From contig NZ_NEXX01000001.1 of NCBI RefSeq assembly GCF_002174125.1, positions 1,258,963 through 1,322,962 on the forward strand: a stretch of DNA of 64,000 bases. The letters run 5' to 3'. The notes below the pieces were generated by a model, which made no database searches, had not been told where the DNA came from, and was given only the letters and a program-made list of their open reading frames with translations. Of the stretch, positions 10,786 through 21,521 are shown piece after piece (position 1 is the first letter of the stretch; the number at the start of each line of letters is the position of its first letter). Source of the DNA: Acinetobacter populi (lineage in GTDB: Bacteria > Pseudomonadota > Gammaproteobacteria > Pseudomonadales > Moraxellaceae). Both the position numbers and the translations under genes were made by a program.

Positions 10786-11472
10786 TCAGGATTTTGCAGG
10801 GATTTCGCATTGTTCCCCTTCACAAGATGCTGCTTCGGGAACCTGTGACTGTTGCAATGCTTGCTGTAACGCCTGTAAAAATACGCTCCGGTCCTGCACC
10901 CCGGATAATCCAACTTTTTGATCAAAAACAAAAAATGGTACACCTGTAATATTTAACTGTTGTGCAAGTGCTTCATCCTGACGGACATCTGCGGAAAATT
11001 GCTGGCTGTCCAGCACCTCAATCACATCTACGGAGCTCAAACCAATACGTTCGGCAATGTGCACGACCACTTCCCGCTCACCAATCGCCAGCCCTTCAGT
11101 CATATAGGCATGGAAAAAAGCTTCTTCTGCCTCATTCCCCAAACCCTTGTTCTGAGCCAAATGAATAATTCGATGTGCGTTAAAACTATTACCGGAATTG
11201 GCCTTTTGCCATTGAAAATCAATTCCTTCTGTTGCAGCAAGTTCGGCAATGCTTCGTTCCATCTCTTGCATCTGAGCAACTGTACGCCCATATTTTTGCG
11301 CCAGACGTTCTGTATTGGATTGTTGATGTTTCACTGGTGCATTGGGATCCAGCTCGAAACTATGCCAATGAATATCTAGCGTCACGTCTGCTTCGGCAGC
11401 CACCTGTTCCAGTCGTTTTTTACCAATATAACAAAAGGGACAGACCACATCTGACCAGATATCTACACGCAT
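10786..11472 (-). CDS. DsbA-family thiol oxidoreductase (FrnE-like)
   Basis: This is a thioredoxin-fold protein of the FrnE/HCCA-isomerase-like DsbA branch, 228 residues, without a signal peptide, so it is cytosolic. The active-site CPFC is at residues 11-14. The helical insertion (about 60-150) and the conserved GVPFFVF segment after it (cis-Pro loop) are visible. A Cys-rich tail (SCEGEQCEIP) is unusual and may be redox active. Relatives act in oxidative-stress resistance or polyketide formation. The exact substrate is unknown. It lies between cysK and gshB, a thiol-metabolism neighbourhood. Confidence 0.85.
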   Translation of the reverse strand: MRVDIWSDVVCPFCYIGKKRLEQVAAEADVTLDIHWHSFELDPNAPVKHQQSNTERLAQKYGRTVAQMQEMERSIAELAATEGIDFQWQKANSGNSFNAHRIIHLAQNKGLGNEAEEAFFHAYMTEGLAIGEREVVVHIAERIGLSSVDVIEVLDSQQFSADVRQDEALAQQLNITGVPFFVFDQKVGLSGVQDRSVFLQALQQALQQSQVPEAASCEGEQCEIPAKS

Positions 11473-11561
11473 GATAATTCTCGATTACAAATTTATCTGT
11501 TATTAATGTCACTTCATTTATGCTTTTTAAATAGTCTATAACAAAACTTTACGCAAAATAA

Positions 11562-11583
11562 AAAAGGGAGCGGACTCCCTTTT
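11562..11583 (-). terminator. Rho-independent terminator downstream of cysK
   Basis: A 9-bp perfect stem (AAAAGGGAG / CTCCCTTTT) has a 4-base loop. On the minus strand it is followed by a T-rich tract, placing it 50 bp after the cysK stop. Confidence 0.85.
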
Positions 11584-11633
11584 AAGCTGTGGTTCAGTTG
11601 GCTAGATACAGTTCTTAAATCCTAAAACAGACA

Positions 11634-12632
11634 TTAATCATCCAGAATTCCTTCAAACAGGACTGTCGATAAATAACGCTCACCACTATCTGGTAGAATC
11701 ACCACAATATTTTTACCAGCATTCTCCGGACGTGCTGCCAATATTGCCGCTGCGGCCAAGGCTGCACCACTGGAAATGCCGACTAAAATACCTTCTTGTG
11801 TGGCAGATTTACGTGCCCATTCAACAGCATCATCACCTTTGACCGCAATCACTTCATCGACAAGGTCCAAATCCAGATTCTTTGGAATAAAGTTTGCTCC
11901 GATACCCTGAATTTTATGTGGTCCGGGTGTCAAATCTTCACCACGTTTGGCCTGACTAATGATCGGCGATTCAGCGGGTTCAACGGCCACAGAATAAATC
12001 GGCTGTTGTTTACTGTGCTCGAAATATCGGGAAATTCCGGTAATGGTACCGCCGGTGCCGACACCTGCCACCAGAATATCGACTTGTCCCTGTGTTGCTG
12101 CCCAGATTTCCGGTCCTGTTGTATCCTGATGAATTTGAGGATTGGCCGGATTTTCAAATTGTTGTGGCAAGAAATAAGTATCAGGATGTTCAGTTGCCAA
12201 ACGCTGTGCTTCATCCAATGCACCTTTCATGCCTTTGGCAGGTTCAGTCAAAATCAGATTGGCACCAAAAGCTTTAAGCACTTTACGACGCTCAATACTC
12301 ATACTGGCTGGCATGGTCAAGGTAATCGGATAACCTTTTGCCGCTGCAACAAATGCCAGCGCAATACCGGTATTGCCACTGGTCGGTTCAACAATATGCA
12401 TACCGGGCTTTAATACACCACGTTTTTCAGCATCGGCAATCAATGCTGCACCGACACGGCATTTCACCGAAAATGCAGGATTACGACTTTCTATTTTTGC
12501 AAAGACATTCGCTTGCCCTTGGATAATACGATTGATTCGAACCAGAGGTGTATTACCAATGGCTTCTGCATTATTACTATACGCTGCGATACCCAAGTTT
12601 TCTGGTGTAGGAAATTGTTGATCTGTTGCCAT
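11634..12632 (-). CDS. cysK: Cysteine synthase A (O-acetylserine sulfhydrylase)
   Basis: This PLP enzyme makes cysteine from O-acetylserine and sulfide in the cytosol. The 332 residues match CysK with a short N-terminal extension. The Schiff-base lysine is Lys57 in NPAFSVKCR. The PLP phosphate/substrate loop EPTSGNTG (about 87-94) and [10 protein letters not shown] are present. SVKCR is the CysK form rather than CysM. It is a single gene ending at a strong hairpin terminator. The approximately 200-bp gap to ybaK carries its promoter. Confidence 0.96.
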   Translation of the reverse strand: MATDQQFPTPENLGIAAYSNNAEAIGNTPLVRINRIIQGQANVFAKIESRNPAFSVKCRVGAALIADAEKRGVLKPGMHIVEPTSGNTGIALAFVAAAKGYPITLTMPASMSIERRKVLKAFGANLILTEPAKGMKGALDEAQRLATEHPDTYFLPQQFENPANPQIHQDTTGPEIWAATQGQVDILVAGVGTGGTITGISRYFEHSKQQPIYSVAVEPAESPIISQAKRGEDLTPGPHKIQGIGANFIPKNLDLDLVDEVIAVKGDDAVEWARKSATQEGILVGISSGAALAAAAILAARPENAGKNIVVILPDSGERYLSTVLFEGILDD

Positions 12633-12838
12633 GTTATATCCTTAAATTTAATAAAGTTATTCACTTCATGATAATAGAACATTTTTATCATGCTACCCTA
12701 ATCATTTCACAGGATAAAATTTAGCAATTGTGTAATGATCCGCCTGATCCCGCAAAAATAATTTTTTCCATCAGACTGCTAGTTTATATCTAGCCATTTG
12801 TTTTATCATAAAGCATTCTCTGGCTATTTCTTTTTATC

Positions 12839-13306
12839 ATGACTCCTGCCTGTAAACTGCTTAAATCAAAGAAAATTGACTATTCTATCCATGAATATGA
12901 GCATGATCCTAACAATCATAATTTTGGTCTGGAAGCAGTAGAAAAATTGGGCTTAAGCCCGGAAGAAACCTTTAAAACCCTACTGGTGACCGATGGCAAA
13001 AATCACTATGTTGCGGTATTGCCTGTTGCATTTCAGCTGAATCTGAAAAAAGCTGCGCATGCCTTTGGTTGTAAAAAATTAAGCATGGCTGACCTGCATG
13101 ATGCCGAGCGATTGACCGGCTATCTGGTGGGCGGTATTAGTCCACTTGGGCAAAAGAAACGCCTAACGACCATCATTGACAGCCATGCACAAACCTTAGC
13201 AAAAATGTATGTCAGTGGTGGTAAACGTGGCCTAGACATTGGTATTGCGCCGCAGGATCTTGCCACGGTATTAAATGCAAAATTTGTGGATGTGATTGAT
13301 CAGTAA
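12839..13306 (+). CDS. ybaK: Cys-tRNA(Pro)/Cys-tRNA(Cys) deacylase YbaK
   Basis: This 155-residue trans-editing protein of the YbaK/EbsC family hydrolyses cysteine wrongly attached to tRNA-Pro. The family landmarks are the invariant lysine in FKTLL, the central VLPV...[14 protein letters not shown] and the [12 protein letters not shown] loop near the C-terminus. Its length is complete. It stands alone between cysK (divergent) and osmC (convergent), with the ATG after an AT-rich leader and no strong ribosome-binding site. Confidence 0.92.
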   Translation: MTPACKLLKSKKIDYSIHEYEHDPNNHNFGLEAVEKLGLSPEETFKTLLVTDGKNHYVAVLPVAFQLNLKKAAHAFGCKKLSMADLHDAERLTGYLVGGISPLGQKKRLTTIIDSHAQTLAKMYVSGGKRGLDIGIAPQDLATVLNAKFVDVIDQ

Positions 13307-13331
13307 AATTTAAAATGATAACCGGTTCACA

Positions 13332-13733
13332 TCATGCCAAAATCTGTGTATCGATACGTGTACCACGCAATAAAGTTTTTGTCACAGGAGTCTTTTGGCA
13401 AATCTCTAAAATTTTTGCTTTACTGATCTCATCTAAATCCCGATCAAAACGAAGCGTCCTTGAAATCCACTCTTCACCCGTCTGATCGGTATGAAAATTG
13501 AGTTCAATGCTAAAATGTCCATAATCCCATCCTTTATGTTGTGCATACATCCGTAATGTAATCATGGTACAGGCTGCCAATGCGGCAAGCAAATAATCAT
13601 AAGGCGCAGGTCCTTGATCTTTGCCACCGAATTGCTCGGGTTTATCAGTTAAATATTGATGCCGACCACTACTTAATTGACCAGCCCAAGGTTCGGCTAA
13701 ACTTGAAATATGTGTCGTTGCAATAATCGCCAT
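13332..13733 (-). CDS. OsmC-family peroxidase-like protein
   Basis: This is a 133-residue OsmC/Ohr-fold protein. The conserved central cysteine lies in ALAACTMITLRMYA. The first cysteine position of Ohr (VENPEQL context) is not obvious, so it belongs to the broader OsmC/YhfA group, not classical Ohr. Family members reduce organic hydroperoxides with a Cys pair. With one clear cysteine here, peroxidase activity is uncertain. The gene starts 9 bp after the pirin gene ends, and the two probably form an operon. Confidence 0.85.
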   Translation of the reverse strand: MAIIATTHISSLAEPWAGQLSSGRHQYLTDKPEQFGGKDQGPAPYDYLLAALAACTMITLRMYAQHKGWDYGHFSIELNFHTDQTGEEWISRTLRFDRDLDEISKAKILEICQKTPVTKTLLRGTRIDTQILA

Positions 13734-13742
13734 CTTTAATCC

Positions 13743-14684
13743 TTATTTTGATGCTTTCATTTTCTCGGGCATAACGGGTGCAACTAAACGATCGCCAAGA
13801 TACTTGGGAATATCACCAAAGCGAGCGTCATGATTAATCCACTGCTCCCGTGCAGTTTTAATTTCTTCAGTACTCCGTGCCACCAGATTCCACCATAATA
13901 AAATCTCACTGTCAAAAGGTTCGCCGCCAATCAATAAAATACGACTACCTTTTTGCATTTGTAGATGTAGATTGTCATGTGTGGTATCAATCACCAACAT
14001 ATTTTCCTGAGTCAACTCATGACCATTGATCACTGCCTGATGATCCAGTACCAACACCCCATATTCAAATTGCGGATTCAGTTCAAGTACTACGTCCACA
14101 TCATCAACTGCTTCTATATCCAGTGCAAGCAATGCACTATAGACTTCGACGGGAGAGCTTTGCTCTAAATAATCTCCAACCAGTATCGTGATACAGGCAC
14201 CATCTTTCTGAAGGGTAGGCAACACTGGATAATGATCAAAGCGTGGTGGCATATTGCGTTGATCATCAGGTAAGGCAATCCAAAACTGGGCAGTATGCAT
14301 GCGGGTTTCGGTCACTGGCGCAACTTCGGTATGCGAAATGCCATAACCAGCCGTCATTAAATTGACCTGTTTTGGCCGAATCAACTGTTCACTGCCCAAA
14401 CTATCCATATGCATGACGGTACCATCAATCATCCAGGTAAAGGTCTGCAAACCAATATGCGGGTGCGGGCCAATATCTAATCCATCACCTGCCGGAAACT
14501 CAACCGGACCAGCATGATCAAGAAAGCACCAAGCACCAATCATACGTTTTTCACGACTGGGTAAAGCCCGTTTAATGATGGTGCCATGACCGATTTCAGC
14601 CTGCCGTAGTTTAATTTCATTCATCATTGCATCTTGATCCATAGGGTTATTTAAAGTGGTGAGTCTTTTGTTTATTCTTCTCAT
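13743..14684 (-). CDS. Pirin-family protein
   Basis: This bicupin protein has 313 residues. The N-terminal cupin carries the pirin metal motif around GPHPHIGLQTFTWMIDG and the HTEVAP segment. The C-terminal pirin domain includes LLIGGEPFDSEILLWWNLVARS. Pirins bind iron and some degrade quercetin; the physiological substrate here is unknown. The start is uncertain: ATGs at 14684, 14642 and 14624 (MNEIKLRQAEIGHG) are all in frame, none with a good ribosome-binding site, and family alignment would favour one of the inner two. It is cotranscribed with osmC. Confidence 0.88.
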   Translation of the reverse strand: MRRINKRLTTLNNPMDQDAMMNEIKLRQAEIGHGTIIKRALPSREKRMIGAWCFLDHAGPVEFPAGDGLDIGPHPHIGLQTFTWMIDGTVMHMDSLGSEQLIRPKQVNLMTAGYGISHTEVAPVTETRMHTAQFWIALPDDQRNMPPRFDHYPVLPTLQKDGACITILVGDYLEQSSPVEVYSALLALDIEAVDDVDVVLELNPQFEYGVLVLDHQAVINGHELTQENMLVIDTTHDNLHLQMQKGSRILLIGGEPFDSEILLWWNLVARSTEEIKTAREQWINHDARFGDIPKYLGDRLVAPVMPEKMKASK

Positions 14685-14772
14685 TCATAAACATTTATAT
14701 CTTTTTACAAAGTATACTTAAGTCCATGCTAACAGCCGACCAAAAATAAAAAAGTATAGGATTGCATTATTT

Positions 14773-15699
14773 TTATTCATTCAGATAAAAAGTATCTTCC
14801 ATCCGTACATTCTTATTCAAGAATTTGCTGATAAATCTAATCAGATCATTGACGCTCTCTTTTTGGATCGGCTTACGATAAACAAATTCCAAATCATAAA
14901 TTTCCGCCAGTTCCGGATACTCAATCAAAGTAATATTGCGAGGACAATTAAAACGCGATGCGCTGGAAATAATAGTATAGCCCAGATCAGAGGCCGCCAG
15001 ACCTAAAGCAGAATTAAAGTCGGAAACAGTTTCCATGATTTTAGGTTCAAAATTGGCTTTGGCACATTGCATAAAAGTAAAATCATAAAATTCTGGAGAT
15101 TGTTCCCGTGGAAAAAAAATACAATTCTCCTGCTGTAGGCCATGTAAAGATTTACGTGCAATACTCTCAATTTTTCCTCCAGCAGCACAGGCAATCAATA
15201 ATCGGCATTTCAACAATGGAATACCTATTTTAGTTTTATCAGCTTTGGTTCGCCATGCCATAAATCCCGCATCCAGTACACCTTCGCTGAGCTTTTCTGA
15301 CTGACTCACTGCCAGCGTAGGTTCTATAATCAATTGAATATTTTTATATTTTTTCTGAAATAAACTAATAATTTTAGTAATTGCAGGATTCCATGTATAA
15401 GTTGGAGCGATGCCAATGTGGAGAACTTCCGAAATACCACCAGCGCGCTTGGCATTACTTCTTGCCTGTTCCAAGGTACTTAAAATGTATGGTGCATCCA
15501 GAAGAAACTGCTCCCCTGCAGGGGTCAATTCAATACCACGAGAACGACGTGTAAATAACTCCACTCCCAAAAAAGTCTCCAGATCATGAATTTGTCGACT
15601 TAACGCAGGCTGTACAATAAAAAGATGCCGAGCGGCTTCAGAAATACTGCCATATTGGGCAACAGCTTGAAAATAGATAATTTTCTTTAGGTCAATCAC
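14773..15699 (-). CDS. LysR-family transcriptional regulator
   Basis: The 308-residue regulator has an N-terminal winged helix-turn-helix (about 1-60: AAQYGSISEAARHLFIVQPALSRQI) and a periplasmic-binding-protein-like effector domain (about 90-300). The start is GTG at 15699, with AGGAGA 6 bases upstream. It is divergent from the MHS transporter gene, separated by about 155 bp. This is the standard arrangement for LysR control of a neighbouring uptake/catabolic operon. The effector is unknown; the neighbouring amidohydrolase suggests an N-acyl amino acid or related amide. Confidence 0.9.
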   Translation of the reverse strand: MIDLKKIIYFQAVAQYGSISEAARHLFIVQPALSRQIHDLETFLGVELFTRRSRGIELTPAGEQFLLDAPYILSTLEQARSNAKRAGGISEVLHIGIAPTYTWNPAITKIISLFQKKYKNIQLIIEPTLAVSQSEKLSEGVLDAGFMAWRTKADKTKIGIPLLKCRLLIACAAGGKIESIARKSLHGLQQENCIFFPREQSPEFYDFTFMQCAKANFEPKIMETVSDFNSALGLAASDLGYTIISSASRFNCPRNITLIEYPELAEIYDLEFVYRKPIQKESVNDLIRFISKFLNKNVRMEDTFYLNE

Positions 15700-15854
15700 A
15701 GTATCTCTCCTGTATAACGCTTATCTTAGAATTATTTCCAGCCTCTAGCCATACTTTTTTTCTATAGCAGTGATAGAAAATTAATATTTTTATGCAAGTA
15801 CTGTATTTCATTATGATGGGGAAAATTTTAGGGAATATCTATCAGGATCGGTAT

Positions 15855-17162
15855 ATGACAATGAATGAACAGGACATCACTACAGCGCAGCCAATAGAAG
15901 ACAAGGTTCCGAAGAAACTTATTGGTGCAGCCGTAATTGGTGGAGCACTGGAATGGTATGATCTTGGTGCATATACTTTATTTGCATATGCAATTTCGCA
16001 CCATTTCTTTCCTACAGCAAATGAAAGCGTTTCTTTACTCCTTACTTTCGTAACTTTTGCTGCCGGTTTTTTAACACGTCCTTTAGGTGCAGCCATTTTA
16101 GGTGCATATTCTGATCGTGTCGGTCGAAAAGCCGCTTTATCATTAACCATGATGTTAATGGCTGTCAGTATGGCCATCATCACTTTTTGTCCGACCTATG
16201 AACAAATCGGTCTGTTAGCCCCTATTATTATTGTAATTGCCCGCTTGATTCAAGGCATCTCTGCTGGTGGTGAAATTGGCAGTGCGCTTTCCATCCTGAT
16301 TGAATCGGCACCTAAACACAAACGTGGTCAATATGCTGCATGGCAACAAGTCAGTCAAACTGGTGCATTTCTAGTTGCAGGTTTAGTTGGCTGGTTAATT
16401 ACATTGTCCTTTACACCTGAACAAGTCATGGAATGGGGCTGGCGATTGGCTTTTGCTTTCGGTATTCTGGTCGCACCAGTAGGTTTCTTTATTCGTCGCC
16501 ATATCAAGGAATCTTCTGTCTTTATTGAAGAAAAGAAAAAAGATAACAAGGAACATGTACCTTTTATGACGCTTATCCGTAGTAATGGTGCAGCCCTGTT
16601 ACTCGGTATTGGTATTGTCATGATCTGGACTGTTACCAGTAAAACTGCCAGTTCTTTCATGCCCACCTATGCAGTAAAGAACCTTCATATGGAACTTTCA
16701 TCACCTTATCTGGGCATGATTGTGGTGGGTATTGTCCTTTTATTTTGCCCTCTTGTTGGGGCATGGTCTGACCGTATTGGTAGAAAGCCAATTATGCTCG
16801 GATCTGCTTTGGCAATTCTGATTTCAGCTTATCCTTCTTTTTGGCTATTATCCAGTTATCCTACTACTTGGGTACTCATCTTCCAGCAGTTGTTTTATGC
16901 CATTTTAATGCTGCTATATACAGCACCTGCTTCTGCCATGTTATCGGAACTTTATCCAACTGCTTTTCGCTCATCTGGTATTGCACTGTCCTATAACATT
17001 GCCGTCACAATTTTTGGTGGATTCTCTCCCGCCATTGCTACTGCCCTGATTAGTATTACGGGCGATAACCGTGCCATTTCTTATTACATTATGTTTGCAG
17101 CATTCATCAGTATTATTGCCTTGCTTGCTTCCACTAAAGTATTTAAGAAAGCCACACAATAA
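15855..17162 (+). CDS. MHS-family MFS transporter (metabolite:H+ symporter)
   Basis: This is an inner-membrane secondary transporter of the MHS branch (relatives carry citrate, alpha-ketoglutarate, shikimate, proline/betaine). From the ATG at 15855 (MTMNEQDITT) it has 435 residues and 12 predicted membrane segments. The MFS loop motif GAYSDRVGRKAAL follows TM2, with its repeat GAWSDRIGRKPIML in the second half. An AGGA ribosome-binding site sits 7 bases before this ATG, so I reject the longer frame from 15792. It is followed by the M20 amidohydrolase gene 47 bp downstream, which suggests import of that enzyme's substrate. Confidence 0.9.
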   Translation: MTMNEQDITTAQPIEDKVPKKLIGAAVIGGALEWYDLGAYTLFAYAISHHFFPTANESVSLLLTFVTFAAGFLTRPLGAAILGAYSDRVGRKAALSLTMMLMAVSMAIITFCPTYEQIGLLAPIIIVIARLIQGISAGGEIGSALSILIESAPKHKRGQYAAWQQVSQTGAFLVAGLVGWLITLSFTPEQVMEWGWRLAFAFGILVAPVGFFIRRHIKESSVFIEEKKKDNKEHVPFMTLIRSNGAALLLGIGIVMIWTVTSKTASSFMPTYAVKNLHMELSSPYLGMIVVGIVLLFCPLVGAWSDRIGRKPIMLGSALAILISAYPSFWLLSSYPTTWVLIFQQLFYAILMLLYTAPASAMLSELYPTAFRSSGIALSYNIAVTIFGGFSPAIATALISITGDNRAISYYIMFAAFISIIALLASTKVFKKATQ

Positions 17163-17209
17163 CTATCACAAATGATGTATTACGATCTTTGCTACATTGG
17201 AGTTACAAT

Positions 17210-18376
17210 ATGAACAAGGCAAAAATCATTTCAGGTATTCAACAGTTTCTACCTGAAATGATTGAAATTCGCCATAGTCTACATGCTCACCCTGAATTGG
17301 GATTTCAGGAAAAAAATACCAGTCAGCTTGTTGCGAAAAAACTGAGGGACTGGGGATATGATGTGGTGACCAATATTGCTGGTACTGGTATAGTCGCAAA
17401 TCTGACAGCCGGCAATGGTAAAAAAACCATTGGTTTAAGAGCAGATATGGATGCCTTACCCATTATAGAGCAATCAGGATGTCATTATACCAGTCAAAAT
17501 GACGGTGTAATGCATGCGTGTGGGCATGATGGTCATACCACGTCATTGCTTACCGCTGCAAAATATCTGGCAGAGCATAAAAATTTTTCTGGTACCGTAC
17601 GTTTAATTTTCCAGCCTGCTGAAGAGGGACTGGGAGGTGGCCGTCGTATGATAGAAGAAAAGCTGTTTGAACGTTTTCCTTGTGAAGCCATTTATGCCTT
17701 CCATAATGTGCCTGGTATTGCCCTAGGTAAACTGTGCTTTATACCTGGAGTTGCCACTGCAGCTTCTGATCGTGCCAGAATTGTTATCCATGGAAAAAGT
17801 GGTCATGGTGCAAAACCACATAAAGTCATAGACCCAATCGTCACAGCAGCGCATATTGTGACAGCATTACAGACTATTGTTTCTAGAAATATTGATCCTC
17901 TGGAAGCAGGTGTCATTAGTATTGGTAGTCTGCATTCGGGCGATGCCTATAATATCATCGCAGACAACGCTGAATTACGTCTGAGTATTCGTAGTTATAG
18001 TCCAGATGTAAGGGATTTACTGGAACAACGAATTAAAGATATTGTTCATCATCAATGTGCTGTTTTCGGTGCACATGCCGAGATAGAATATTGGCGTAAT
18101 CATCCATCAGTCGTCAATGATGCTGAAAAAACAGCTTTTGCACAGCAGGTTGCGGAACAACTTCTTGGGCCAGATGCGGTGCTAGAACTGAGCAAACCTT
18201 TCACTTTTAGTGAAGATTTTGCCTTTATGACTCAGGCCTGTGCAGGCTCTTATTTTTTCATCGGCAATGGTGAATCCGCAGATTTACATAATGATCATTA
18301 TGACTTCAACGATGAAAATCTGGCAACCGGAGGGGCTTTCTGGGTAGCGCTGACAGAAGCTTATTTATCTGATTAA
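17210..18376 (+). CDS. M20-family amidohydrolase (hippurate/N-acyl amino acid hydrolase type)
   Basis: This is a zinc-dependent metallohydrolase of the M20D/aminoacylase group, 388 residues from the ATG at 17210 with a TGGAG ribosome-binding site. Metal and catalytic motifs are visible: HAHPELGFQE, RADMDALPI, HACGHDGHTT and QPAEEGLGGGR. A dimerisation domain (about 185-290) follows. FSEDFAFM near the C-terminus supplies the last metal ligand region. Relatives cleave hippurate, N-acetyl amino acids or indole-acetyl conjugates. Its partner transporter upstream and the LysR genes on both sides indicate an inducible catabolic unit. Confidence 0.9.
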   Translation: MNKAKIISGIQQFLPEMIEIRHSLHAHPELGFQEKNTSQLVAKKLRDWGYDVVTNIAGTGIVANLTAGNGKKTIGLRADMDALPIIEQSGCHYTSQNDGVMHACGHDGHTTSLLTAAKYLAEHKNFSGTVRLIFQPAEEGLGGGRRMIEEKLFERFPCEAIYAFHNVPGIALGKLCFIPGVATAASDRARIVIHGKSGHGAKPHKVIDPIVTAAHIVTALQTIVSRNIDPLEAGVISIGSLHSGDAYNIIADNAELRLSIRSYSPDVRDLLEQRIKDIVHHQCAVFGAHAEIEYWRNHPSVVNDAEKTAFAQQVAEQLLGPDAVLELSKPFTFSEDFAFMTQACAGSYFFIGNGESADLHNDHYDFNDENLATGGAFWVALTEAYLSD

Positions 18377-18390
18377 GTACCTTTAACTTT

Positions 18391-18422
18391 ACGTCCTAAG
18401 TGCGCTTTAGTACTCAGGACGT
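18391..18422. terminator. Hairpin after the amidohydrolase gene (possible terminator)
   Basis: Arms ACGTCCTAAGT and ACTCAGGACGT pair over 11 bp with one mismatch, around a 10-base loop. An outer TAAGTAC/GTACTTA pair extends the structure. There is no T tract, so termination is uncertain. Confidence 0.4.
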
Positions 18423-18462
18423 ACTTATCCGCCTAGCACCATTCACCCAGACTTAAATCTCT

Positions 18463-18597
18463 TTAATCTGCATAAAGAATGGTTTCTTTCTGTGCATTAG
18501 TATTTATCTTTAATACGTTTTTATCATAAAAAATTGCAAGACCCACCACAAGTATCAGTAATATTATCCAGCCTGCCTGTTTATAATGATGCATCAT
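18463..18597 (-). CDS. Candidate 44-residue single-span membrane peptide
   Basis: This short open frame starts with two ATGs and encodes a 44-residue peptide: MMHHYKQAGW, a hydrophobic run IILLILVVGLAIFY (about 11-24), then a polar tail ending LYAD. A GAGAG ribosome-binding-like sequence lies 6 bases before the first ATG. The charge pattern (His/Lys before the helix, mixed after) is that of a small inner-membrane protein. It fills most of the 319-bp gap between the amidohydrolase gene and the second lysR gene, on the opposite strand. I do not recognise a family; coding status needs comparative support. Confidence 0.45.
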   Translation of the reverse strand: MMHHYKQAGWIILLILVVGLAIFYDKNVLKINTNAQKETILYAD

Positions 18598-18695
18598 GCT
18601 TACTCTCAATCCAATATGATTAATATAGTCTAGGCAAAACGATTCATCTCATCTAATATAGAAAAATACATAATCAATCTAATTTTAAGATCAAT

Positions 18696-19601
18696 ATGCC
18701 TACACTCAAACAATTGCAGTATTTAATCAAGATTGTTGAAGAAAATGGCTTTATTGCTGCTTCAGAAAAATTATATATTGCTCAATCTGCATTAAGCCGT
18801 CAGATGAAATTATTAGAACAGGAAGTCGGATTTGAAATTTTTGACCGCAGTCAGAAAAATATGCAACTGACACCTACAGGACAGTATTTTTATCAAAACA
18901 TCAAAATTCATCTCAGTGGCATGCAGGACATTATTCAATCCTCACAACACATTGCCCAAGGAATTCATCGCGTAATTAAAATTGCACATTCGAGTAGTGT
19001 AATAATGGATCAGACGAAAATCCAAGCACTAGATTACATCAGCAAAAAATATCAGATACAGATTGAACTCAATACGCTCTCTTCGGAACAACAAATTCAG
19101 GCACTACTACATCATCAAATAGATATTGGCATGATTCGGCCACCTGTATTGCATCATATGCAACAGATCCATTCAGAGTGTCTTTATCATCAACCCTTAT
19201 ATTTAGCCATCAATACTGTCCATGCAAAATTTGACACCTTACAAAAAATTAAAATCGAGGATTTAAAAGATGAATTATTTGTATCGACACCGCATGCCGA
19301 ACGTGGCGGATTAAGCTATCTGGTTTCTAATTTGTGCTTATCCAGAGGTTTTTTTCCTAAGAAAGCCAGTATTCAATCAAGAAAAATCTCACAACTGCAA
19401 TTGGTTGCAGCCAATCTTGGCATTTGCATTGTACCGCTGGAATTTCAGTCGATTCTACCGCCTCAGGTGAAATTGTTAAGTCTAGAACAGAATACCTTAA
19501 TGTCTGAGGTAAAATGTATATGGAAACAAGACTCCGATCTTGATCCCTATGTAGAAGAATTGGTTCAGATGTTACAGACTAAATCAATCTGGAAACCATA
19601 G
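18696..19601 (+). CDS. LysR-family transcriptional regulator (CysB-like N-terminus)
   Basis: The 301-residue regulator has a helix-turn-helix at about residues 1-60 (EENGFIAASEKLYIAQSALSRQMKLLEQEVGFEIFDR) and a LysR substrate-binding domain at about 90-295. It is the second LysR gene beside the MHS/M20 pair and lies downstream of them in the same direction, after the hairpin and the small ORF. It may act on the same unit or on a distant one. The DNA is notably AT-rich with an Ile/Gln-rich product. Confidence 0.88.
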   Translation: MPTLKQLQYLIKIVEENGFIAASEKLYIAQSALSRQMKLLEQEVGFEIFDRSQKNMQLTPTGQYFYQNIKIHLSGMQDIIQSSQHIAQGIHRVIKIAHSSSVIMDQTKIQALDYISKKYQIQIELNTLSSEQQIQALLHHQIDIGMIRPPVLHHMQQIHSECLYHQPLYLAINTVHAKFDTLQKIKIEDLKDELFVSTPHAERGGLSYLVSNLCLSRGFFPKKASIQSRKISQLQLVAANLGICIVPLEFQSILPPQVKLLSLEQNTLMSEVKCIWKQDSDLDPYVEELVQMLQTKSIWKP

Positions 19602-19612
19602 CCCATAAAAAA

Positions 19613-19628
19613 GCCACCTTACGGTGGC
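19613..19628 (-). terminator. Terminator of the atp operon
   Basis: A GCCACC/GGTGGC hairpin is followed on the minus strand by TTTTTTAT, 22 bp beyond the atpC stop. The T tract is only on the minus side, so it serves the atp operon, not the lysR gene. Confidence 0.88.
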
Positions 19629-19649
19629 CTCTTCAATCATGACATTGAC

Positions 19650-20069
19650 TTACAATGCACGATTTTTAATTTTACGGATGGTTTCAAGCTGACCTGCAAT
19701 CTCGGAAAGAGAAGCAAGAGCAGCCGCAGTATCAACCTCATTTTTCTGGTTCGCCAACAAGTTTTCCGCATTTTTACGTGCTTCAAGAATTGCTGCTTCG
19801 TCCAAGTTGTCTGCACGAATTGCGGTATCCGCAAGTACAGTCACAACATTCGGTTGTACTTCTAACACACCACCAGATACATAGACAATTTCTTCTGTAC
19901 CGTTGGCAAGCTGAACACGAATCGGTCCAGGTTGTAACAAGGTTACCAGCGGTGCGTGACCGGGTAAAATACCCAGTTCACCGCCTGCACCTTTTGCGAT
20001 CAGCATCGTAACTTGTCCAGAGTAAATTGACTCTTTAACACTTACGACATCACATTGCATAGTCGCCAT
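19650..20069 (-). CDS. atpC: ATP synthase F1 epsilon subunit
   Basis: Epsilon sits on the central stalk of F1 and regulates ATP hydrolysis. It has 139 residues. The N-terminal beta-sandwich (MQCDVVSVKESIYSGQVTML...GELGILPGHAPLVTLL) and the C-terminal helical hairpin (about 90-135) are both present. It is the last gene of the nine-gene operon, 28 bp after atpD, and ends just before a hairpin terminator. Confidence 0.97.
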   Translation of the reverse strand: MATMQCDVVSVKESIYSGQVTMLIAKGAGGELGILPGHAPLVTLLQPGPIRVQLANGTEEIVYVSGGVLEVQPNVVTVLADTAIRADNLDEAAILEARKNAENLLANQKNEVDTAAALASLSEIAGQLETIRKIKNRAL

Positions 20070-20097
20070 GAGATAGCCTCCTAATTAGAGTTGCTAA

Positions 20098-21507
<1,410 letters not shown>

Positions 21508-21521
21508 TCAAACTAATAATG

